A stretch of DNA of 11,240 nucleotides, taken from positions 1 to 11,240 of the forward strand of contig CANQDH010000021.1 in the NCBI GenBank assembly GCA_947591565.1, in the 5' to 3' direction. The notes beneath the pieces are model-generated. The model was given only the letters and a program-made list of their open reading frames with translations, did not search any database and was not told where the DNA came from. Position numbers and translations under genes: made by a program. Source of the DNA: an uncultured Bacilli bacterium (GTDB lineage: Bacteria; Bacillota_I; Bacilli_A; RF39; UBA660). Positions within the stretch are counted from its first letter, which is position 1, and each line of letters starts with the position of its first letter. Shown here piece after piece: positions 1 through 5,652 of the stretch.

Positions 1-248
1 GAATTTGGAACACCAGGTATAATACAAACTAAATCAACATTTTTTATTGTTTCAAAATCTATCATAGTACTTTCTTTAGCTGAACTATATTGTTTACCCC
101 AGTTTTCTCTTTCATGAGCTAAAAAATATTCACAATTTATTTTCTTTAATTCATTAGTTAATTTTACAAAGAAATCTTTATATTCTTTCTTCACTTCATA
201 ATTTTCATTACATAATTGAGAATATGGCATTGCCAAAAATACTTTCAT
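1..248 (-). CDS. Nucleoside 2-deoxyribosyltransferase-like protein (partial, C-terminus outside window)
   Basis: Only the first 82 codons are present; the frame stays open to the left edge. The ATG at 246-248 follows an AGGGGG ribosome binding site that overlaps the stop of the upstream gene (12-base gap), so it is probably co-transcribed with the phosphorylase-like gene. The protein begins MKVFLAMPYS and later has AHERENWG and an acidic helix leading into DLVCIIPGVPNS. This layout (beta strand with a small-residue turn at the start, then 'D..I...D.V..IPG.P.S') resembles the nucleoside 2-deoxyribosyltransferase fold, whose members cleave or transfer the N-glycosidic bond of (deoxy)nucleosides. 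The catalytic glutamate of that family would lie beyond the window, so activity cannot be judged. Other members of the fold include nucleotide hydrolases and uncharacterised proteins. The fold assignment is moderate and the substrate is unknown. Confidence 0.6.
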   Translation of the reverse strand, partial: MKVFLAMPYSQLCNENYEVKKEYKDFFVKLTNELKKINCEYFLAHERENWGKQYSSAKESTMIDFETIKNVDLVCIIPGVPN

Positions 249-260
249 ACGAATTACCCC

Positions 261-1100
261 CTATTCATAAAATTCATCTGGAAATTCTCTGAAATTTTTG
301 TTTTTTCTAGACATTTTTGAACATACATTACAATCATATTTTTTATAATCTTTTAAAAATTGCAATATTATTTTAGTTGTTCTTTCTCTGCAATGCTTTA
401 TATCTTCTACATAAGCATTTGCCTTTTTATTATCTTCAAGTTTATTTATATATTCAGCTCTACCACTAGGATCATCAATTTGAACAGCAACACCTGCATA
501 ACATATTTGGTTTAATCTTGCACATGTTGCTTCTGGATCACAAGTTTGTCCAACTATATCCCAACCCATTTTATTATAAAAATTCAATTCTGCTTTTGTT
601 TCAATTCTAGGATAACCATAAAACGATACATAAATAGCATTTTCTTTAACTGGAAAATCCATCTTTCTACTTGCATCACACAACTGCTTAGTTAAAGTGC
701 TACAAAATGGATTATACATCTCTGCATTATGAAATGATTCATTTTGATTCCAATTAATATTATAATTTCCAACTCCTACTAAATCACCTAAAACATAAAC
801 ACTACCTTGTGGCATATTTGGATGAATACCCCCTACTACAAAAGTACCAATCAATTTATTTACCCCTACATTTTTGACTGCTTCAATAGTTTGTTGAAAA
901 TTAATTTGGTTAGATGGTACTTTTTCACCATTAAATCTACCGTATATAATTAATACTGGAATATCATATATTTTCCCTATATAACATCTATGAACTGGAC
1001 CAAATGAAGTATTAATAGAAACTCTTTTTAGTTTAAATTTTTTTATCGTTTCATCACTTCTTAATATGATAGCAACTTCTGGTTTAAAATTTTCTAACAT
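261..1100 (-). CDS. MTAP/PNP-family nucleoside phosphorylase homologue
   Basis: This 279-residue protein, about the family's usual length, aligns along its length with methylthioadenosine/purine nucleoside phosphorylases. Recognisable blocks are VPSNQINFQQ (61-70, MTAP 'MPSKVNYQAN'), PFCSTLTKQL (131-140), YPRIETKAEL (163-172, MTAP 'GPRFSSRAES') and DPEATCARLNQICYA (188-202, MTAP 'VPEVVLAKEAGICYA'). Such enzymes phosphorolyse purine nucleosides to base plus sugar-1-phosphate. Several expected pocket positions differ: the Arg-His pair before the 'PS' block is R55-F56, MTAP 'NMTT' is GQTC (184-187), and MTAP 'TDYD' is IDDP (208-211). An altered substrate is therefore likely. The C-terminal tail carries a CNVC pair (257-260). 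I chose the ATG at 1098-1100 because AAGGAGG lies seven to eight bases upstream. An upstream in-frame ATG would overlap the radical SAM gene and lacks such a site. The gene follows the radical SAM gene by 13 bases. Confidence 0.82.
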   Translation of the reverse strand: MLENFKPEVAIILRSDETIKKFKLKRVSINTSFGPVHRCYIGKIYDIPVLIIYGRFNGEKVPSNQINFQQTIEAVKNVGVNKLIGTFVVGGIHPNMPQGSVYVLGDLVGVGNYNINWNQNESFHNAEMYNPFCSTLTKQLCDASRKMDFPVKENAIYVSFYGYPRIETKAELNFYNKMGWDIVGQTCDPEATCARLNQICYAGVAVQIDDPSGRAEYINKLEDNKKANAYVEDIKHCRERTTKIILQFLKDYKKYDCNVCSKMSRKNKNFREFPDEFYE

Positions 1101-1113
1101 ACCAAATCCCTCC

Positions 1114-2190
1114 TTAATTTTTAAAGAACATAGTTGGTAAATATCCATCATGAACTGATACTCTTTCCTTTTTCAAAATTTTAAATTGTTCCTTATTAAT
1201 ATCATCATTATTATCAAAAGGACAATATGGATCTCTCTCTTCTAATGTACCATACCATAATATTCTTCTATCATATACTCCACCTTTACATTGATTTTCT
1301 ATTTCACAATTTTTGCATTTTTCTGGTATTGGGGCATCAATAAAATCATCAAATTTTATCTTGGATAAAATATTTTCTTGCTTTATATTGTAATCTTTTC
1401 TATAATTTTCTGTAATTAAATAAGTAGATGGGCAAATACTACCATCTGGTAAGATTCTTATACTATCAATTCCAGTATTTTCTTTAATTTCTAGACCTTT
1501 TGTATATATATTTCCAAATAAACTATCACTTAATGCAATTACTTTATAATTTTTATAAATATATTCAATAGTTTCAATTATTGTATTATAGCTTGAAATA
1601 AATTTTTTATTTATTTCTTCTTTTTCACTAACCGGTCTATATATATTCAGTCTAACTAATGCATCATATTTTTTTGCAATAGCAAACAAGCCATCAATAT
1701 TTTCTTTTGTCATAGTTTCTTCAAAACCGACAAATACTATTGTAGCTTTCTTATTATCATTTTTTAACATACTTAAAGTATTTATTGCCCATTCGTAGGC
1801 TTTTGGTTGTCCTCTAAAATAATTATGTTTTTCTGGTATTGCAAAATCTAATGAAACATCTATTTCATCAATACTTGCTTTATATATATCATAAAATTTA
1901 GGGTTATTTTTTACTTTTTCGTAAATATAACCATTGGTTGTTAAAGATTGAGTAATATTAGGATAATTTTTTCTAACATAATAAATAAATTCAAAGAAAT
2001 CATCACATAATACATTTTCACCTGTACCATAATTAATCGAATCAATATATTCATGATTTTGATCTACAAAATTAAGCCAATCATTAATAGTAATATCCTT
2101 AGTATTTTGTCTTGTTTCTTTACTATAACAAAATTTACAATTCATATTACAAAAACTAGTAATTCCCCAACCAACATTAAATTTTCTCAT
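1114..2190 (-). CDS. Radical SAM protein with SPASM-like C-terminal cysteine domain
   Basis: The 358-residue protein opens with the radical SAM cluster motif CxxxCxxC at C14, C18 and C21 (CNMNCKFC), which binds the [4Fe-4S] cluster that cleaves S-adenosylmethionine. The usual 'GGE' strand appears as YGTGEN (54-59). It is followed by LTTNGY (83-88) and DVSLD (111-115), both typical of the partial TIM barrel. The C-terminal third has ILPDGSICPS (246-255) and cysteines C253, C292, C295, C301 and C323, consistent with a SPASM/twitch-type auxiliary Fe-S domain. Many SPASM proteins modify peptides, but no precursor peptide gene is visible here. The neighbours are nucleoside enzymes, so a nucleoside or nucleotide substrate is at least as plausible (inference). 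GAGGG upstream of the ATG serves as ribosome binding site. A small CTCA/TGAG hairpin overlaps that site. The chemistry is certain at family level; the substrate is unknown. Confidence 0.88.
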   Translation of the reverse strand: MRKFNVGWGITSFCNMNCKFCYSKETRQNTKDITINDWLNFVDQNHEYIDSINYGTGENVLCDDFFEFIYYVRKNYPNITQSLTTNGYIYEKVKNNPKFYDIYKASIDEIDVSLDFAIPEKHNYFRGQPKAYEWAINTLSMLKNDNKKATIVFVGFEETMTKENIDGLFAIAKKYDALVRLNIYRPVSEKEEINKKFISSYNTIIETIEYIYKNYKVIALSDSLFGNIYTKGLEIKENTGIDSIRILPDGSICPSTYLITENYRKDYNIKQENILSKIKFDDFIDAPIPEKCKNCEIENQCKGGVYDRRILWYGTLEERDPYCPFDNNDDINKEQFKILKKERVSVHDGYLPTMFFKN

Positions 2191-2231
2191 ATATATCCCT
2201 CAAATATGAGTATATAAAAAAAGACTCTATA

Positions 2232-2253
2232 AATCAATTAAATATTGATTATA
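2232..2253 (-). promoter_or_regulatory. Possible internal promoter -10 and inverted repeat upstream of radical SAM gene
   Basis: Read on the minus strand, TATAAT (2253-2248) is followed immediately by a 7-bp inverted repeat, AATCAAT and ATTGATT with a 5-base spacer (2232-2250), roughly where a transcript would start. No good -35 hexamer is visible. It could be an internal promoter with an operator, or a small RNA hairpin between the LysR gene and the radical SAM gene. Confidence 0.35.
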
Positions 2254-2270
2254 ATACCCATAAAATTTTT

Positions 2271-3167
2271 TTATAGCCTTATTTTGCTCATAAATCGAAG
2301 AAATTCTTGGGCTGTTGTTGAAAGTAGTTTATCCTTATAAACTAAGAAAATATCAAATTTTGGAAATTCACAATTTATATCTATTTTTCTTAAAGAAGGA
2401 TACTTTCCTATTGTCTTTTCAAACAAAAACCCTACTCCTAATTCTTGATCTACCATTTCTGCAATCATATCACTTGTTGCAATTTCAAAACTAGGCTCAA
2501 AAGCGACATTATATCTATTAAAAATTGAAATTAAACTTTTTGTGCTACTAGAAGATTTTAATGGTACTATTAATGGATATTTTTCTATTTCACTAAGTTC
2601 AACTTTTCTACCTAATAATTCTGTGGTTTTATAGTTGCAAGCTAAAGCACACTTTTCTTTTGTAATTTTTTTTATTATAAAATTATTAGTTGTTTCTTCT
2701 AATGGGGAACAATCAATTAAAATATCTAATTCTTTCAAATTTAACAATCTAAATAATTCTTTTGTAGTTTTACAAATAACTTTAATCTTTATATTTGGAT
2801 AATCACTATTAAATTTTTTAATAATATCAGTAAGTAGAAAGACACCTATATGAGATGGGATACCAATAGTTATTTGCCCTGTTTTTAAATTAATTAAATC
2901 ATTAATTTTCATTTCACCATTCTTTAAACTATTAAGTGCTTCTTCAACATAAGGTAATAATTCTTCTGCTTCTGGTGTCATAATTAAATTGTTACCTCTT
3001 TCAAAAAGACTAATACCTAATTCATCTTCTAATTTTTTTATATTATAACTAACACTTGGCTGTGTTAATCCTAAAACTTCTGCAGTCTTTGAAAAGCTAC
3101 CATTTTGACATACCAAATAAAATAATTTATATAATGATAAATCAACTAAAAATTCGTTATCATCCAA
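2271..3167 (-). CDS. LysR-family transcriptional regulator
   Basis: The protein has about 298 residues, the normal LysR size. An N-terminal winged helix-turn-helix reads FYLVCQNGSFSKTAEVLG, then LTQPSVSYNIKKLEDELG and ISLFERGN, a textbook LysR DNA-binding domain. The remaining two thirds form the periplasmic-binding-protein-like effector domain (GQITIGIPSHIG, then LNLKELDILID, ending in an EMVDQELGVGFL block). Family members bind a small co-inducer and usually regulate adjacent genes and themselves. I prefer the TTG at 3165-3167, because AGAGGTGA sits about five bases upstream. The in-frame GTG at 3174-3176 lies inside that Shine-Dalgarno sequence. A nearby ATG is out of frame and stops after five codons. 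It is transcribed in the same direction as the radical SAM, phosphorylase and deoxyribosyltransferase-like genes, 80 bases ahead of them, and is the obvious candidate regulator of that cluster. Confidence 0.92.
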   Translation of the reverse strand: MDDNEFLVDLSLYKLFYLVCQNGSFSKTAEVLGLTQPSVSYNIKKLEDELGISLFERGNNLIMTPEAEELLPYVEEALNSLKNGEMKINDLINLKTGQITIGIPSHIGVFLLTDIIKKFNSDYPNIKIKVICKTTKELFRLLNLKELDILIDCSPLEETTNNFIIKKITKEKCALACNYKTTELLGRKVELSEIEKYPLIVPLKSSSSTKSLISIFNRYNVAFEPSFEIATSDMIAEMVDQELGVGFLFEKTIGKYPSLRKIDINCEFPKFDIFLVYKDKLLSTTAQEFLRFMSKIRL

Positions 3168-3195
3168 AATAATCACCTCTAATTCATACCTTTAT

Positions 3196-3235
3196 ATTAT
3201 AACATAATATTTCAAACATAAGAAAATTATGTTAT
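3196..3235 (-). promoter_or_regulatory. LysR gene promoter -10 overlapped by a 10-bp inverted repeat
   Basis: A perfect inverted repeat, ATAACATAAT (3199-3208) and ATTATGTTAT (3226-3235), has a 17-base spacer. On the minus strand a TATAAT (3201-3196) overlaps the arm nearest the LysR gene and lies about 30 bases before its start codon. The -35 (TTCTTA at 17-base spacing) is weak. A dyad overlapping the LysR gene's own promoter fits autoregulation, which is common in the family, but binding is inferred. Confidence 0.55.
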
Positions 3236-3263
3236 GATTAATGTGTCAAATACAAATAAATAT

Positions 3264-3326
3264 GTTATAAAAAGTGTGTTTAATCCTTTTAGTAACCACT
3301 CCATTGAGGTTTAAACTCACACACTT
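3264..3326 (-). terminator. Stem-loop with T-tract on the minus strand, no gene directly upstream
   Basis: On the minus strand AAGTGTGT (3326-3319) pairs with ACACACTT (3279-3272). It continues, after a four-base bulge, through TTAA/TTAA and ACC-side CCT/AGG pairs, and is followed directly by TTTATAA. This is the shape of a Rho-independent terminator, placed between the Nudix gene and the LysR promoter. The next upstream gene already has its own terminator at 3526-3546, so this element may end a small RNA or act as a leader attenuator. Confidence 0.45.
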
Positions 3327-3350
3327 GTTAATTTTTATTATATAACAAGT
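3323..3350. repeat. 8-bp inverted repeat overlapping the preceding stem
   Basis: ACTTGTTA (3323-3330) and TAACAAGT (3343-3350) form a perfect 8-bp dyad with a 12-base AT-only loop. The left arm shares ACTT with the outer stem of the 3272-3326 hairpin, so in RNA the two foldings exclude each other. A minus-strand TATAAT (3342-3337) lies inside the loop, so it might instead be an operator. Confidence 0.45.
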
Positions 3351-3382
3351 TCATAGTATTTGATATCATGGACTTTTTATTT

Positions 3383-3404
3383 TTTAGGTACTATTTAGGT
3401 ACTA
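3383..3404. repeat. Tandem 11-bp direct repeat TTTAGGTACTA x2
   Basis: Two perfect head-to-tail copies lie at 3383-3393 and 3394-3404. The origin is not recognised. It could be a pair of protein binding sites or a remnant of an integration site; no recombinase gene is in the window. Confidence 0.6.
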
Positions 3405-3525
3405 AAATTCTATTATAAATTGGAAAATAAACACGGAGAAAAATTCTTAAAAAATAAGATTTTTAATTCTCCATTTATGTCATCCATATCCTGTTGAAAA
3501 TAGCACAAATATTCATTATTAAATA

Positions 3526-3546
3526 AAAAGGACTTGAAATAAAGTC
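3526..3546 (-). terminator. Rho-independent terminator of Nudix gene A
   Basis: On the minus strand GACTT (3546-3542), a six-base loop, then AAGTC (3535-3531) is followed by CTTTTTATTT. The stem is only five base pairs and begins inside the stop codon, so it is a weak but well-placed terminator. Confidence 0.55.
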
Positions 3547-4034
3547 TAATTTTGTAAAAATTCTAAACAATAATTATAAAATTTCTCGTGACTCGATGAA
3601 AAAACTCCATCTGATATTAATTTATTAATTACTTCACGAGATGCCCACATAACTTTTTCAACTTCTTCATCCTGTATTTTTATATCTTCTATATTTATAT
3701 TTTTTTTCAAATAATATAAATCTACAAAATCATCTTCCGTTTGAATAGTTTTAAATAGAGTTAACTCATTTTGCCTAATTTTTATGCCTAATTCCTCTTC
3801 GATTTCCGTAACAATTCCTTCTAGACTACTTTGTCCAGATTTGGGGTGGCCTCCAGTTGTTGCCCATTTTCCATCTTTATTTTGAACCCTTTTTTGTAAT
3901 AAGAATTGTCCTTGATCATTTTCAATGAAAACTACAACTGTAATATAATATTTTCCGGGAGGAACAATTTCACCTTTCTTTATAACATCTCCTGTTAATA
4001 TTTTTTTTGAATTATACAAATCCCTTATTTCCAT
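3546..4034 (-). CDS. Nudix hydrolase A (IDI-like subfamily, degenerate Nudix box)
   Basis: The 162-residue single-domain Nudix protein begins MEIRDLYN and has GKWATTGGHPKSG before the helix. The Nudix box GX5EX7REUXEEXGU spans 62-84. The metal-binding glutamates of the REUXEE part are kept (TEIEEE), but the first box Glu is Gln68 and the Arg is Thr76. The GGHP block resembles isopentenyl-diphosphate isomerase ('CGHP'), but the isomerase catalytic Cys position is Gly, so true isomerase activity is unlikely. Hydrolysis of a nucleoside diphosphate derivative or another diphosphate is the family expectation; the substrate is unknown. It is a paralogue of Nudix gene B at 5054-5539, with about half of positions identical and the N-terminal half closest. 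The ATG at 4032-4034 has AAGGA ten bases upstream, a rather long spacing. A terminator follows directly. Confidence 0.88.
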   Translation of the reverse strand: MEIRDLYNSKKILTGDVIKKGEIVPPGKYYITVVVFIENDQGQFLLQKRVQNKDGKWATTGGHPKSGQSSLEGIVTEIEEELGIKIRQNELTLFKTIQTEDDFVDLYYLKKNINIEDIKIQDEEVEKVMWASREVINKLISDGVFSSSHEKFYNYCLEFLQN

Positions 4035-4093
4035 ATAAATATTTTCCTTCCATTATTTTATATACAATACAACTGTATCATTTGATAAAATAT

Positions 4094-4122
4094 AGTATAG
4101 TATTTTTTATTAAATCTGTATA
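4094..4122 (-). promoter_or_regulatory. Candidate promoter of Nudix gene A
   Basis: On the minus strand TATACA (4122-4117), a 17-base spacer and TATACT (4099-4094) precede the gene by about 60 bases. A 12-base dyad, ATACA-AC-TGTAT (4067-4078), lies in the predicted untranslated leader and could be an operator. The hexamers are imperfect and such sequences are frequent in AT-rich DNA. Confidence 0.4.
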
Positions 4123-4213
4123 TCTTTTTCACATGACATATTTTTCTAATTTATATTTTATCACTCATTTTCTAATAAATATATACTAAAATTATTTTTA
4201 AATTAAACAAAAA

Positions 4214-4762
4214 TTAATTAAACAAATAAATAATATAGCTTGAACTGTAACCCTCACTCGTTTTATATGAATCGATATCTAATATACCTCCATGCTTTAT
4301 GATAATTTTTTTAGATGGCAGATTTTTATTATTGCAATTTACTCTTATACTGGTAAATCCTAATTTTCTAGCTTCCTTAAGAGCAAGTTCAAATATTTTA
4401 TTTCCATATCCTTTTCCTCGTTCCGATTTTCTTATTTTATAATATATTTGGCTTCCCTTATTCATCCAAAATTCATTAAAAGTTGTCCTTATTCCTACTT
4501 CTCCAATAGGATTATCATCAAAAAATAAAATAAAACGTGATGTCGTAGTACCTATTTGCGGATTAATTTGTGTTTCTTCTTTAATATAATCATGACAAAT
4601 TTTTTCAAATTGATTATAGTTAACTCCATTTAATGGATTAGCACTTCCTATTTCTTTCTTTGGTATATCCTGATACATATCATATAAATCACTCATTTTG
4701 CACTTCTTAAATGGCAATAATTTTATATGTTCGCTAATACTATCATCTTTATCATTAATCAT
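4214..4762 (-). CDS. GNAT-family N-acetyltransferase
   Basis: The 182-residue protein has the acetyl-CoA binding motif A as RKSERGKGYGNKIFELAL (111-128, 'RGxGxG' pyrophosphate loop) and motif B as VNCNNKNLPSKKIIIKHGG (141-159), typical of GNAT enzymes that acylate amines on small molecules or proteins. A preceding strand, NPIGEVGIR (84-92), fits the central beta sheet. The acceptor substrate cannot be told from sequence. The start is the ATG at 4760-4762, with GGAGGT seven bases upstream; an in-frame TTG five codons earlier lies within the Shine-Dalgarno region and is rejected. The gene stands alone, with its own promoter upstream and 179 bases of AT-rich DNA before Nudix gene A. No strong terminator is visible after it. 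Confidence 0.88.
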   Translation of the reverse strand: MINDKDDSISEHIKLLPFKKCKMSDLYDMYQDIPKKEIGSANPLNGVNYNQFEKICHDYIKEETQINPQIGTTTSRFILFFDDNPIGEVGIRTTFNEFWMNKGSQIYYKIRKSERGKGYGNKIFELALKEARKLGFTSIRVNCNNKNLPSKKIIIKHGGILDIDSYKTSEGYSSSYIIYLFN

Positions 4763-4844
4763 ATCTTTAACCTCCAAAGTTTTATAATATAAGTTATTTA
4801 TAAAAAGCTACTTTAATTATTTAATGATATCAATGGCCATATTT

Positions 4845-4853
4845 ATTATAGCA
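4845..4853 (-). promoter_or_regulatory. Extended -10 promoter of the acetyltransferase gene
   Basis: On the minus strand the sequence TGCTATAAT (4853-4845) is a consensus extended -10 element. The -35 position (about GGAAAA) is poor, as is usual for extended -10 promoters. It would give a leader of roughly 75 bases ahead of the ATG at 4762. Confidence 0.55.
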
Positions 4854-4938
4854 TAAACTATCATATTTTTCCTTTTCTAATTTATAAATTAAATCAATAA
4901 TTTATAATAAGAAAATAAATCATTTCTATAATTTAAAC

Positions 4939-4971
4939 CTATCGCAATCTTTAGTCGTGGTAGCTTTTTTT
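4939..4971 (+). terminator. Terminator-like hairpin without an upstream gene
   Basis: In plus-strand RNA CTATCGC (4939-4945) pairs with GTGGTAG (4957-4963) over seven base pairs including two G-U pairs, with an 11-base loop and then C plus seven Ts. GTGGTAG can alternatively pair perfectly with CTACCAC (4983-4989). No plus-strand gene precedes it, and the promoter of Nudix gene B starts downstream at 5000. It may be a remnant, a small RNA end, or insulation from upstream transcription. Confidence 0.45.
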
Positions 4972-4999
4972 CTAATCTTTCACTACCACTAAACAAAAT

Positions 5000-5029
5000 T
5001 TGATATACTTCAGAAATTTGTGATACAAT
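5000..5029 (+). promoter_or_regulatory. Promoter of Nudix gene B
   Basis: TTGATA (5000-5005), an 18-base spacer and TACAAT (5024-5029) form a good sigma-A promoter, with an additional TG one base before the -10. The predicted leader to the ATG at 5054 is short (about 18-20 bases). Confidence 0.7.
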
Positions 5030-5053
5030 TTATGTATAAAGAAAGGAACTATT

Positions 5054-5539
5054 ATGGAATATAGAGATTTATATAATTTTGATAGAACTTTAGTTGGGAA
5101 AAAAATTTTAAAAGGAGAAGCCATTCCCGAAAATAACTATATCATGATGGTAGTTATCTTTATTGAAAATGATAATCATCAATTTTTAATTCAAAAACGT
5201 TCAAGTGATAAAGGTGGAAAATGGGCTACAACTGGTGGACATCCAAAAAGTGGTGAAAGTAGTCTAGAAGGAATTAAAAAGGAAGTTAAAGAAGAATTAG
5301 GAATTGATATAAAAGAACCAATTTTATTTAAACAAGCAAGTGGAAAAGACACATTATGTGATTTATATTATGTAAAGCAAAATATAGATATTAATAAAAT
5401 AAAAATACAAAAAGAAGAACTTGATGAAGTAAAATGGGCCACAAAAGAACAAATTACATCATTAATGAACGAAAAGGAATTTAACAAAGGACACTATATG
5501 ATGTTTAATGATTGCCTAGAATATTTATCTAAAATATAA
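5054..5539 (+). CDS. Nudix hydrolase B (IDI-like subfamily)
   Basis: The 161-residue Nudix protein begins MEYRDLYN. Its Nudix box at 62-84 reads G-HPKSG-E-SSLEGIK-K-EVKEELGI. The first Glu (E68) and the metal-binding glutamates are present, and the box Arg is conservatively Lys76. As in paralogue A, the GGHP block resembles isopentenyl-diphosphate isomerase but lacks its Cys, so a hydrolase role on a diphosphate-containing metabolite is the best call. AAGGA lies seven bases before the ATG. The gene stands alone behind its own promoter and is followed by a strong hairpin terminator shared with the converging nrdG. Having the more canonical box, this copy is likely the better catalyst of the pair (inference). 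Confidence 0.9.
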   Translation: MEYRDLYNFDRTLVGKKILKGEAIPENNYIMMVVIFIENDNHQFLIQKRSSDKGGKWATTGGHPKSGESSLEGIKKEVKEELGIDIKEPILFKQASGKDTLCDLYYVKQNIDINKIKIQKEELDEVKWATKEQITSLMNEKEFNKGHYMMFNDCLEYLSKI

Positions 5540-5609
5540 TCGGTATCTTTTGAATGACATTATACTATTAGTAAAGTTAAGTAATATTTTCATATATTTA
5601 AAATCAAAC

Positions 5610-5632
5610 AAAGAGAGCCTACGCTCTCTTTT
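5610..5632. terminator. Bidirectional Rho-independent terminator between Nudix gene B and nrdG
   Basis: A perfect 9-bp stem, AAAGAGAGC (5610-5618) and GCTCTCTTT (5623-5631), encloses a CTAC loop. It is followed by a T run on the plus strand and by T-rich sequence on the minus strand. It sits between two converging genes and probably ends both transcripts. Confidence 0.85.
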
Positions 5633-5652
5633 CATAAATAATCAAAATCGTT

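Larger units (their letters stand above)
3177..3545. other. Intergenic region between LysR gene and Nudix gene A
   Basis: I see no convincing reading frame here on either strand. The region holds the LysR promoter dyad (3196-3235), the minus-strand stem-loop with T-tract (3264-3326), the 8-bp dyad (3323-3350), two perfect tandem copies of TTTAGGTACTA (3383-3404), an imperfect hairpin with GGAGAA (3435-3440) and TTCTCC (3467-3472) arms, and the terminator of Nudix gene A (3526-3546). The density of dyads is high for an ordinary spacer. Confidence 0.6.

Noticed and set aside
3264..3350. Known riboswitch (purine or preQ1 class) upstream of the nucleoside cluster
   Set aside because: The conserved core sequences of those classes are not present; only generic hairpins are seen.
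4007..4189. 60-codon plus-strand frame across the start of Nudix gene A
   Set aside because: Composition is AT-driven (rich in Phe, Tyr, Ile), it overlaps a well-supported minus-strand gene start and promoter, and it has no ribosome binding site.
3546..5539. Annotation of the Nudix pair as isopentenyl-diphosphate isomerases
   Set aside because: The GHP block is similar, but the isomerase catalytic Cys position is Gly in both copies, so hydrolase is the safer call.
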